DNA from: a virus
Length of the DNA stretch: 29,508 bases
Virus record (IMG/VR): IMGVR_UViG_3300035698_007354
Coordinates: 1-29,508 of that record
Reading direction: 5' to 3' (one strand)
In this document: piece after piece, positions 21,901 through 27,367 of the stretch
Numbering within the stretch: position 1 is the stretch's first letter
How the letters are laid out: the number at the start of each line of letters is the position of its first letter
Made by a program: the position numbers and the translations under genes
The notes under the pieces: model-generated
Databases searched by the model: none
What the model was told of the DNA's origin: nothing
The model's input: the letters and a program-made list of their open reading frames with translations, nothing else

Positions 21901-21959
21901 TTGAGAAGATGTTTTCTGAAAAAATTGATCCTCTTGAAAAAATTTCTAAATACCTATAG
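18912..21959 (+). CDS. Glycosyltransferase-methyltransferase-glycosyltransferase fusion
   Basis: A 1015-residue three-domain enzyme. Residues 1-400 are a GT-B/GT4 enzyme: GLGGSETMGYYVARELAKRG (34-53), VYSSRPERGLDIL (211-223) and HIYPSEFEETSCITAMEE (292-309). Residues about 445-640 are a class I SAM methyltransferase: motif I VLDYGCCVGQN (492-502), acidic GCDIS (517-521), VICCEVLEHVND (561-572). Residues 680-900 are a GT-A/GT2 domain: SVCMIVGPDGDTLAKAIKS (683-701), AFGAKTFRLPDSP and WIVWIDDDETF with the DDD motif (769-771). Together they could build and cap (methylate) a short glycan. SD GGAGAT. It lies in the head-tail gap of the late operon, so the likely acceptor is a virion protein. Confidence 0.88.
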   Translation: MKILMYVAGMPFDGHTLQEIRDKKTGQIIKTSQGLGGSETMGYYVARELAKRGHTVFCFCRTPDGQSKSIDGVQYLPIGHVTQQFPFGENFEKYALSVPHDLLLGQRLPALFSKNYNSKLNYWWTHDLALFRYTQLINAQIWNIDRALGVSQWHANQIEEVYGLEKGRVNVLPNAVDASLYAIERNISPDEKGVLLKIQQAERKIASKNMVYSSRPERGLDILVNPGGIMEQLHKTHPGITLTVCGYDHTVEEMRPLYHALWNRCQQLPNVHLAGPLSKQDLATLQTNSWLHIYPSEFEETSCITAMEESFAGTPMLACKIGALPETLKDGGVYWCEEKSHEAMIPSFLTSIKYLATNEGKWKQLHKKALKKSELFTIENTVDVLETMVDEDFTRKTEDKQRLYNHLVYYSDANAAKVLAEQEGLEVEDLSTEFPTFEKEEKDTVGFYDSQADYHVKIENKHNLGNHEVLLSFPRMRPIVELLKRLPTGSRVLDYGCCVGQNTFALAHTLPDLQFDGCDISENQIKIGRGYAEENKVQNVRLFPCQNPGDLSSEVDIYDAVICCEVLEHVNDYHGFLTDLEKLCKIGGQMILSTPFGPHDRTVENKTTPIEHVHHFEEQDILDILPTNDQEKHNIIYSRDPDNKWGEKLGNLIWNWTVEEYGKIGKVDYSRKFKFQKLRQSVSVCMIVGPDGDTLAKAIKSVLTFADELVIGVDVSAWEGKGMCNAENIGIAFGAKTFRLPDSPRNIGFDYCRNMTLGLATKDWIVWIDDDETFQWPENLPKFLRDNEFDSYAIHQHHYTVEPPGVMKTDLPCRVFRNGKGIMFHGLVHEHPETSLNAGAGKTFLLLQNEVCIAHNGYDNEEIRRNRFMRNWPLMQRDRKENPDRMLGKYLWIRDLVHINRFELEANGMQVTDEMVARSKEAIVSFRKLLTDDKTGRHVRDSLAYVSECVNMVTNGGGFNFRFCIDVITKGVGDDFNQQPTLIQGVMESKEDINLLIEKMFSEKIDPLEKISKYL

Positions 21960-21972
21960 TAGGGGGGTGTCT

Positions 21973-22302
21973 GTGGGATTGCTGAGCCAGATAAATGAGT
22001 TTTCAGGTTTGTTGACGTTTGTTTCTTTTGTTGGTGTTATTCTTTGGTTTGTGTTTGGTCTGAGAAGTTTGATTTTGGGGATCAAAGATGACTACACTGA
22101 TTATAAAATAGTGCATCAGTCCGATACTAACAAATTGAAAACAGTTGCATATGAGATAAAAGAAGAAATCAAGGTACAAGCAATACATCAAGAGTATATG
22201 AGAAGGATTTCAGAAGATTCCACAGCAGCAATCACCAAGATGAACACTCTTTTATCTCAGTTGTCTATAACACTGACTGAGATAAAAGATAAATTCAGAT
22301 GA
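21973..22302 (+). CDS. Membrane-anchored coiled-coil protein, likely lysis-related
   Basis: I choose the GTG at 21973, six nt after AGGGGGG; the frame is also open upstream but without SD. The 109-residue product starts MGLLSQINEFSGLLTFVSFV and has a single N-terminal membrane segment (FSGLLTFVSFVGVILWFVFG), followed by a long charged helical part (DDYTDYKIVHQSDTNKLKTV onward). This resembles Rz-like i-spanins or membrane-anchored coiled-coil proteins next to endolysins. It directly precedes the peptidoglycan peptidase. Its role as spanin or pinholin is inference. Confidence 0.6.
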   Translation: MGLLSQINEFSGLLTFVSFVGVILWFVFGLRSLILGIKDDYTDYKIVHQSDTNKLKTVAYEIKEEIKVQAIHQEYMRRISEDSTAAITKMNTLLSQLSITLTEIKDKFR

Positions 22303-22308
22303 GGACAT

Positions 22309-22761
22309 ATGAATAAGATTGATTGGTGTCTGGCAACAAATTTTAAAGAGACAGAGGCATGGGGTGATCCAGATGTGATGGATTACCAGATTATATGGCT
22401 GATGGCCAATATCCGTATGTCACTTCCAAGTAATTGCTGGATAAAGATACACAAAGGGGCAGCGGAACTCGGCACACATGATGCCAGCAAGTCAAAGCAT
22501 TATAAACGACCATGTCCAGTAACTGATTTTCATGTAGTTGGGTGCCATATTTTAGAGGCTGAAGAGCATATCATGAAGTACCTTCACAACTCTAAAATGA
22601 TCGATTACGTTGGAATCGGTATCTATCCACAATGGGTTTCTCCTGGGTTTCATATTGATATCCGTGGAGTTAGAGCAAGTTGGGCAAAGATCGATGATGC
22701 GTATGTAGGGTACAAACTGGGCGTTGAATACGCTCGTAACCATTTAAGCGGAAGAGGTTAG
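22309..22761 (+). CDS. Endolysin, M15-type peptidoglycan peptidase
   Basis: The 150-residue protein has the zinc-peptidase pattern of M15/DUF882-like endolysins: SKSKHYKRPCPVTDFHVVG with His64 and Asp73, and VGIGIYPQWVSPGFHIDIRG with His115 and Asp117, then VRASW. These are the ligands and catalytic residues of D-Ala carboxypeptidase/L-Ala-D-Glu endopeptidase-type enzymes. It should cleave peptidoglycan cross-links and serve in host lysis. No signal peptide is seen, so it needs a holin. SD GAGGA lies before the ATG. It sits between two membrane protein genes, as in a lysis cassette. Confidence 0.82.
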   Translation: MNKIDWCLATNFKETEAWGDPDVMDYQIIWLMANIRMSLPSNCWIKIHKGAAELGTHDASKSKHYKRPCPVTDFHVVGCHILEAEEHIMKYLHNSKMIDYVGIGIYPQWVSPGFHIDIRGVRASWAKIDDAYVGYKLGVEYARNHLSGRG

Positions 22762-22762
22762 T

Positions 22763-22942
22763 GTGACAACTGAGATTGTGGTAAAAGCGCATTGTGGAAA
22801 AAATAAAGAAGTGATTATTCAAGTTTATCGGGCTGGTAAACCGGAAAGTGGTGAAGTCATTCAAGATGGGGACATTTCAGAAGCCAATTATGTCTATGAT
22901 GATCTTGAAATTTCTGTTAAAGAAGTGGAAAAAAGGAGATAG
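22763..22942 (+). CDS. Small hypothetical protein (59 aa), GTG start
   Basis: The GTG at 22763 follows the endolysin stop by one base, with AGAGG a few bases upstream. The product begins VTTEIVVKAHCGKNKEVIIQ and is strand-rich and acidic (SGEVIQDGDISEANYVYDDL), ending KEVEKRR; its end overlaps the SD of the next gene. It has a small beta-protein composition. I do not recognise a family; the position suggests coupling with the lysis genes. Confidence 0.5.
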   Translation: MTTEIVVKAHCGKNKEVIIQVYRAGKPESGEVIQDGDISEANYVYDDLEISVKEVEKRR

Positions 22943-22943
22943 C

Positions 22944-23246
22944 ATGGATCTAATTATAGGGTACTTTGGGAATCAGGTTGTATCATGGGCTGCTGGTGGT
23001 GTTTTGGCAGTTATCATTGCATGGATTCTGAGGAGAGTACCAAATGATAGAATAAAAGAGGCTGTTGGAAAGTTCTTCTATGGCCTGGGTGTTGTTGTGA
23101 CATTGGGTTTATCAAAATGGAAGTATACTGCTGGTTTGTGGAATAAGACCATTGAGCCTTGGGTGATCGACCTGATTGATAATGTAGTTTCTGAAGGAGT
23201 ACAGCAATTCATTTTAGGGCTTAGATCAGATAATAGCTCTGAGTAA
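22944..23246 (+). CDS. Holin-like membrane protein (100 aa)
   Basis: The ATG at 22944 follows AAAAGGAGAT, and an upstream in-frame extension to 22848 has no RBS. The protein starts MDLIIGYFGNQVVSWAAGGV, has a hydrophobic segment VVSWAAGGVLAVIIAWIL, a short basic turn (RRVPNDRIKEA) and a second, weaker hydrophobic stretch (FYGLGVVVTLGLSK), then an acidic C-terminus. One or two membrane segments and proximity to the endolysin suggest a holin or antiholin, but the sequence is not diagnostic. Confidence 0.6.
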   Translation: MDLIIGYFGNQVVSWAAGGVLAVIIAWILRRVPNDRIKEAVGKFFYGLGVVVTLGLSKWKYTAGLWNKTIEPWVIDLIDNVVSEGVQQFILGLRSDNSSE

Positions 23247-23265
23247 CAAATATGAGAATAAAATT

Positions 23266-23943
23266 ATGAGATTATCAGAAGTACATCAAATCGAATTGAC
23301 TAGTAAGTGTAACCTGTCTTGCGTTTACTGTGTCCATCGAATTATGAAAAGGAAGAAAGAGAACATAACTCAAGAGACTTTCAAAAAGTCTCTTGAGTTA
23401 TGTAAATTGCTTTGGAGAATGGGTACACAAAAGGAATTGTGGCTGTATGGGCTTGGTGAAAGTTTAGTACACCCAGACTTTATGTCTTTTTGCGAGCTTG
23501 CAAGAAAAGAGCTGCCATTGCTGGATATTAAGGTATCAACAAATGGCGAGCTCCTAAAACAGGAGCATATTGATTGTATGGCCGATTGCGGCATAAAATT
23601 ACATATTAGCATGCACAGGCCGGATAAGCTGGGAGCAGCACCAAGAATGGCACAGGCAGCTGGTATTTTGGAATTTATTGGTTGTAACCCGGTTTTAGAG
23701 GCAAATGATTGGGCAGGTCAGGTAGAATGGCAGAAGTCAATGTGTACGAACACTTGTGGCTGGCTTGAGCTTGGTTGGTGTGTGGTGTATGCCAACGGAG
23801 ATATAACCACTTGTTGTGTAGACGCAGAGGGTGATGCCGTTGTAGGTAATGTAGAACAACCGATTACTGAGCTGGTTAATATCGAGATGAAACCATTTCA
23901 TCTTTGTGGTCCATGTAACTTAACAGTACCAGAGGGGATGTAA
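23266..23943 (+). CDS. Radical SAM enzyme with auxiliary-cluster Cys
   Basis: The 225-residue protein has the radical SAM cluster motif CNLSCVYC (Cys15, 19, 22), followed by ELWLYGLGESLVHPDF (a GGEP-like motif) and VSTNGELL, the standard early barrel elements. The C-terminal part has CTNTCGW, WCVVYANGDITTCC and LCGPC (Cys160, 164, 172, 183, 184, 214, 217), like a SPASM/Twitch auxiliary 4Fe-4S site with the usual YANGDITTCC pattern. At 225 aa it is shorter than typical SPASM enzymes. It should perform a radical modification, plausibly of a peptide or protein. It lies between lysis and neck genes in a phage that also encodes glycosyltransferases. A perfect 19-bp hairpin is embedded in it. Confidence 0.88.
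   Translation: MRLSEVHQIELTSKCNLSCVYCVHRIMKRKKENITQETFKKSLELCKLLWRMGTQKELWLYGLGESLVHPDFMSFCELARKELPLLDIKVSTNGELLKQEHIDCMADCGIKLHISMHRPDKLGAAPRMAQAAGILEFIGCNPVLEANDWAGQVEWQKSMCTNTCGWLELGWCVVYANGDITTCCVDAEGDAVVGNVEQPITELVNIEMKPFHLCGPCNLTVPEGM
23363..23403. repeat. Perfect 19-bp hairpin inside radical SAM gene
   Basis: ACATAACTCAAGAGACTTT (23363-23381) and its exact reverse complement (23385-23403) surround a 3-nt loop CAA. The 41 bp encode part of ENITQETFKKSLELC in frame and are fully inside the coding sequence. A 19-bp perfect stem this tight is not expected by chance in ordinary coding DNA. Confidence 0.85.
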
Positions 23944-24401
23944 TGACCATATTGTACGGCACAACAGACAACTTTTTACAGGTGTACTCTGCTGAAATTG
24001 CTGATATTACCAGCGAAGAAATACAGAATCAGTGGATGCCCTATGGTGCTTTGCGTGTAAATGAGAGACTTGGAAGGGTGTTCACTATACCTTTTTCAAG
24101 TAATAACCACACCGCAAGGGACCTGAGTGTTAAGTATGCCTATCTTGGGATATTACTCAGAACACGGAATATTGAAGACTCTAAAGAGCTAAAGGAGGAC
24201 TTGGACCTTAGAATTAAGGACATAGTTGACTCCAATGCACCAATGGTTTTGGACAGTGGTTTATCAATGTTTGCTGATGGTACAAGTACACTTTCTTCCT
24301 GGTCGAATACAAGTGACTATAAGCAGGTGTTTGATATGCGGGACGCAGAGTACCAAGAAATTGATCCAGACTTGTTGGATGATCTTTGGGATGAGGACTA
24401 A
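23943..24401 (+). CDS. Head-tail adaptor (gp36/gp6-like)
   Basis: The 152-residue protein starts MTILYGTTDNFLQVYSAEIA and has RVNERLGRVFTIPFSSNNHT followed by AYLGILLRTR, then a helical DLDLRIKDIVD part. I recall this helical adaptor pattern (PFSsNNhTAkDLs) from phage neck proteins near the portal connector. It is placed at the start of the neck-tail gene block, overlapping the radical SAM stop by TAATG with a strong SD (GAGGGGAT). Confidence 0.7.
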   Translation: MTILYGTTDNFLQVYSAEIADITSEEIQNQWMPYGALRVNERLGRVFTIPFSSNNHTARDLSVKYAYLGILLRTRNIEDSKELKEDLDLRIKDIVDSNAPMVLDSGLSMFADGTSTLSSWSNTSDYKQVFDMRDAEYQEIDPDLLDDLWDED

Positions 24402-24883
24402 TGGGAATAACTGTTTCCGGGCATCAGAAGATTATCAAGATGACAAAAGATGTCACCAAAGGGATTGCTAACATGAAACCTGCTAATCTTGCTGCTGCCA
24501 TTGAGTATGAAAAGTGGATTAAAAAGAATTTCCAAAAGAAAGGTGGTTTGCATGACAATAGTAGTTTGAAATGGAAGTCCTTGAAGGAATCCACTGTTAT
24601 TGCAAAAAAGAAAATAGGTCGGAATGCTAGTGACATACTGATCGGCAGAACTAGAAATCTGATGATGCGTTGGGAGATAACCTCAACTAATAAGTATGGT
24701 AGAATAAGATCATCAGTTGCTTATTCATCTATACATGAGAATGGGAATCGCAGGCGAAATATACCAAGGCGTAAGATATTCCCGGAATTAAAACAGGGAA
24801 TGAAGATTACAAAACCAGTGTACGCTTTATTTATGAACGGACTTATAAGGAAGTCAGGAACATCCACCACGTTTAAGAAATAG
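24401..24883 (+). CDS. Neck/virion morphogenesis protein (Mu G-like)
   Basis: A 160-residue basic protein beginning MGITVSGHQKIIKMTKDVTK. It has WKSLKESTVIAKKKIGRNA, DILIGRTRNLMMRW, VAYSSIHENG and RRNIPRRKIFPEL. This sequence pattern (W-x-x-L-x-x-S/T, L-x-x-T-x-x-L, Y-x-x-IHE-x-G, R-x-F) is characteristic of the phage virion morphogenesis/HK97 gp10-like neck family, which closes the head-tail junction. Translation overlaps the preceding gene by TAATG with GAGGA. Confidence 0.82.
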   Translation: MGITVSGHQKIIKMTKDVTKGIANMKPANLAAAIEYEKWIKKNFQKKGGLHDNSSLKWKSLKESTVIAKKKIGRNASDILIGRTRNLMMRWEITSTNKYGRIRSSVAYSSIHENGNRRRNIPRRKIFPELKQGMKITKPVYALFMNGLIRKSGTSTTFKK

Positions 24884-24889
24884 GTTGAT

Positions 24890-25342
24890 ATGCTGCACAC
24901 AAACTCAATAACGAATGCGGTCTATACCATTTTATCTAGTGATTCTACGATGGTGAATTGTGGGGTGCATCTTGATCTTTACGGAGACATGGAAGGCAAA
25001 GTTGGCCGTACTCCTTGGGTTGGGGTTGTTCCAGGCCCGTTTGGAATTGATACAGAGTACGAGCCAAGAAGGGCAAATATTCATTCTCCTTGGACAGCGG
25101 TCATAAACATCCCAGTAGTTATACAAACCACCGCACGCAGGAAGTTAGATGGGATGCAGAAGTTGGACGGTTTACAGGCAGTGGTGATGTCAGCGGTTAA
25201 TTGCGCCGAAAGTGGTCGCAGAACCCTAATGGGTACAGTTGACATTATTACTGGTTTTTCGGTTGTCGCTCTTGATAGAGAGACATTGGAGGGGCTGTTT
25301 TTTATGAGACAGTTCAATATTATCGCGGAAGTATTAACATAA
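24890..25342 (+). CDS. Tail terminator-like protein
   Basis: The 150-residue protein begins MLHTNSITNAVYTILSSDST and continues with an alpha/beta pattern: VHLDLYGDMEGKVGRTPWVG, VVPGPFGIDTEYEPRRANIH and IPVVIQTTARRKLDGMQKLD, ending with FFMRQFNIIAEV. This shape and position, after the neck protein and before the tail tube, fit tail terminator (gpU-like) proteins, which cap the tail at the head-proximal end. SD AGGTTG. Confidence 0.7.
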   Translation: MLHTNSITNAVYTILSSDSTMVNCGVHLDLYGDMEGKVGRTPWVGVVPGPFGIDTEYEPRRANIHSPWTAVINIPVVIQTTARRKLDGMQKLDGLQAVVMSAVNCAESGRRTLMGTVDIITGFSVVALDRETLEGLFFMRQFNIIAEVLT

Positions 25343-25345
25343 ATT

Positions 25346-25371
25346 GGAAGAGCAAAATGGAAGAGCAAAAT
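25346..25371 (+). repeat. Tandem 13-bp duplication containing RBS and start
   Basis: GGAAGAGCAAAAT occurs twice head to tail (25346-25358 and 25359-25371), so both SD-like GGAAGAG and ATG are duplicated. The first ATG (25357) opens the 71-aa gene; the second (25370) is out of frame and ends after 11 codons. Confidence 0.65.
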
Positions 25372-25572
25372 GTTAAGTGTATTTGGGTTGGACCTTCAGG
25401 AGTAAACCCTATTTTGGGATCAGTAGTACATGGTGAAGATAAGGACTTGTCAAAGTCTGACTTTGAATATTTCCTAAGTCGGGGCCTTGTGCAGCTTCCA
25501 AAAAGAGATGAAAAAGAAGCGGATTTGCCCAAAGAAAAAGAGCCTGTGAAGGCTGGTAGTAAGAAGAAATAA
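25357..25572 (+). CDS. Small pre-tube tail protein (71 aa)
   Basis: The protein starts MEEQNVKCIWVGPSGVNPIL and has a charged Lys/Glu-rich C-terminus (KRDEKEADLPKEKEPVKAGS). The short N-terminal beta core and position between tail terminator and tail tube recall small tail-associated ORFs (DUF2635/gp38-like) in Mu-type tails. It is preceded by GGAAGAG. Function is not established. Confidence 0.65.
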   Translation: MEEQNVKCIWVGPSGVNPILGSVVHGEDKDLSKSDFEYFLSRGLVQLPKRDEKEADLPKEKEPVKAGSKKK

Positions 25573-25596
25573 TCTTAAACAATAGGAGGCATAAAT

Positions 25597-26550
25597 ATGT
25601 CTGGCTATGGAATGAGGGGTCACGTAAGGATTCAGTGCCAAACAGCCTGGGACGGATCCTTGACGACCTCAATGGAAGCGTTTGCTGTGACCGAATCAGG
25701 CCTCTTAAAAGGGATTGAACAGGTACAGGAAGCGGGTATGTATGGGAGGTTTGCAGAATCCCCCTACCATGCCGGAAAACAGACGTTTGGCGGGGATATT
25801 ACACAAGAGGCTTCCCCAATTGGTATTGGTTATATTGCAAAAGCAGTGATTGGCAAAACCAGTACAACGTCTGGCACGAACTCACAGACACACATTTTTA
25901 AACCAGCCGCATCAGATTTTAGTTCTAATGCTGCATTGACACCAATGACCATTGAGCAACACCTGGATGTTGGTTCTGCGGCATTATTCTGGAATATGGT
26001 TGGAAACACCATGTCGTTTAATATCGCGAATGGTGAGTTGCTGTCTGTGACTGGTGGCTTTGTGGGTGGTAATTTTACTAAGATCGGAGCTGGTTCTCCA
26101 ACGTTCCCAACAGCAAAGCCGTTTAAGTGGGATCAAACATCCGCAAGTTTTAATGGATGGGCACTGGATGACTTGCTTGATTTGACTATTTCAATCAATA
26201 ATAATCTTGAGGCGAAGTACACGCTTCAGAATTGTTCTGTTCCCAAGAAGATAAAGCGAACAGGGTTCCAGACCATTGAACTGTCCGGGAATATGTTGTT
26301 TCAGACGCATTCCCTGTGGTTGAATTTTGAGAATCAAACAGAGATTCAATTCGTTGTCAACTTTGCGGGGCAGCAAGTACCAAACCAATTAACATTGGAT
26401 TTTCCAGCGTTAAGGCTGAAGTCGTATGAGCCAACTCTGAACGGGCAAGGAGTGATTGAAGCTAGTTTCACAGCTCAAGCTATGTACCATGCTAATTCAG
26501 CGACAGCAATGGCAATGACTCTGGTCAACACGGCGGAATATCCACCGTAA
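25597..26550 (+). CDS. Major tail tube protein
   Basis: A 317-residue protein, beginning MSGYGMRGHVRIQCQTAWDG. It has an alternating Ser/Thr/Gly beta pattern with FGGDITQEASPIGIGYI and TPMTIEQHLDVGSAALFW, then LTISINNNLEAKYTLQ and a C-terminal strand-rich domain. This is the pattern of siphovirus tail tube proteins (Phage_tube family). Its placement before the frameshifting chaperone and the tape measure supports it strongly. The SD AGGAGG is close to ideal, fitting a high-copy protein. Confidence 0.85.
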   Translation: MSGYGMRGHVRIQCQTAWDGSLTTSMEAFAVTESGLLKGIEQVQEAGMYGRFAESPYHAGKQTFGGDITQEASPIGIGYIAKAVIGKTSTTSGTNSQTHIFKPAASDFSSNAALTPMTIEQHLDVGSAALFWNMVGNTMSFNIANGELLSVTGGFVGGNFTKIGAGSPTFPTAKPFKWDQTSASFNGWALDDLLDLTISINNNLEAKYTLQNCSVPKKIKRTGFQTIELSGNMLFQTHSLWLNFENQTEIQFVVNFAGQQVPNQLTLDFPALRLKSYEPTLNGQGVIEASFTAQAMYHANSATAMAMTLVNTAEYPP

Positions 26551-26579
26551 TTTATGAACCTAACATATATGAGGTTACA

Positions 26580-27068
26580 ATGACATTTTTTGTAGATTTA
26601 AACTGGCAGGATTATGAAATCGAGAAGGAAGAACCGGCAATGAAAAATGGCAAGCCGGTTCTCCGGGATGGCTCAGCGGTGAAGAATGTGATTAGGACGG
26701 GGGTCAAGATGCAGATCAAGCCCCTGAACTATGAAGCTAATCAACAGATGTTGGCCTTTGCACAAAAACAAGCGACACCAGGAGAAGAGTTGTCTGAAGA
26801 CAATGTTGCCAAGAATCTGGAGCAGTCCATGGCGATGATGAATGATCCTGAGTTGCCCAATTTCATGAAGAGGATTTTACCACCGCATGTTAAGGACTTT
26901 TCAGGGGTGGAGATGATTGGGGAAGGGGAAACAGAAAGACGCGCCGCAACTATTCAGGACATCGTTGATAATGGGTGCTTCATGACTATATCCCTTGCCA
27001 TCTTTACCAAGCTTTCACAGATATCCAACATGACGGAGGAAAAGGGAAAACAATTAAAAAAGAAATAG
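26580..27068 (+). CDS. Tail assembly chaperone, short form (G-like)
   Basis: A 162-residue protein starting MTFFVDLNWQDYEIEKEEPA with a helical body (MLAFAQKQATPGEELSEDNV) and RAATIQDIVDNGCFMTISL near the C-terminus. It is placed between tail tube and tape measure, as lambda G is. The last codons, TTA AAA AAG AAA TAG, hold the slippery heptamer A-AAA-AAG. SD GAGGTT precedes the ATG. It should bind tape measure and tube subunits during tail assembly and be absent from the mature virion. Confidence 0.85.
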   Translation: MTFFVDLNWQDYEIEKEEPAMKNGKPVLRDGSAVKNVIRTGVKMQIKPLNYEANQQMLAFAQKQATPGEELSEDNVAKNLEQSMAMMNDPELPNFMKRILPPHVKDFSGVEMIGEGETERRAATIQDIVDNGCFMTISLAIFTKLSQISNMTEEKGKQLKKK

Positions 27069-27310
27069 CCCGGTTGATCAGAACACAATTAGTAGATGAG
27101 CCGGGAATCTACTTTGGGAAAACAGCCTTGCAATGGCTACAAGAATATCATCACTGTCACAATCCAGGCCTTACGGGTTTAATACAATGGTGTTTCCCAG
27201 ATGGACAACCACTATACCGCCAACCAAGATACGTTCCTGAGATTTTTGGGGTAATAACCGCCCAGATCGGTATACTCCAACGACAGAATAGTGCAGCACC
27301 AAAGACTTAG
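26580..27310 (+). CDS. Tail assembly chaperone, frameshift long form (GT-like)
   Basis: A -1 slip at AAG (27060-27062) continues at GAA (27062) and adds 82 residues (EIARLIRTQLVDEPGIYFGK onward) to the first 161, giving about 243 aa and ending at TAG 27308-27310. The extension is Trp/Tyr-rich (LQWLQEYHHCHNPGLTGLI, then WCFPDGQPLYRQPRYVPEIF), as expected for the T domain that binds the tube. Most long-tailed phages make such a G/GT pair by -1 frameshifting. The T frame has no independent RBS and no plausible start after the G stop. Confidence 0.85.
27035..27105 (+). promoter_or_regulatory. Programmed -1 frameshift signal (G to GT)
   Basis: The heptamer A-AAA-AAG lies at 27056-27062; the zero-frame stop TAG (27066-27068) is within a 6-nt spacer (27063-27068). 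Next comes a 7-bp stem (CCCGGTT at 27069-27075 with AGCCGGG at 27099-27105, one G-U pair). GGAGGA at 27035-27040 and AGGGA nearby are SD-like stimulators upstream. The layout is the same as at 12236-12292. Confidence 0.85.
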
Positions 27311-27334
27311 CTACTTTTATTGCTAAAAGTAGCT
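27309..27334 (+). repeat. 11-bp perfect hairpin before tape measure gene
   Basis: AGCTACTTTTA (27309-27319) and TAAAAGTAGCT (27324-27334) surround the loop TTGC. The stem begins at the stop of the GT reading frame and ends 34 bp before the tape measure start. No T-run follows, so a pure terminator is doubtful; it may stabilise the chaperone message or set tape measure translation. Confidence 0.6.
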
Positions 27335-27367
27335 ATAACCTAACCCCTACTATATATCTGGATCAAA

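Noticed and set aside
21901-21972. N-terminal extension of the membrane coiled-coil gene
   Set aside because: It overlaps the end of the 1015-aa enzyme gene and has no RBS; GTG 21973 has AGGGGGG upstream.
22848-22943. N-terminal extension of the holin-like gene
   Set aside because: It overlaps the 59-aa gene and lacks an SD, whereas ATG 22944 has AAAAGGAGAT.
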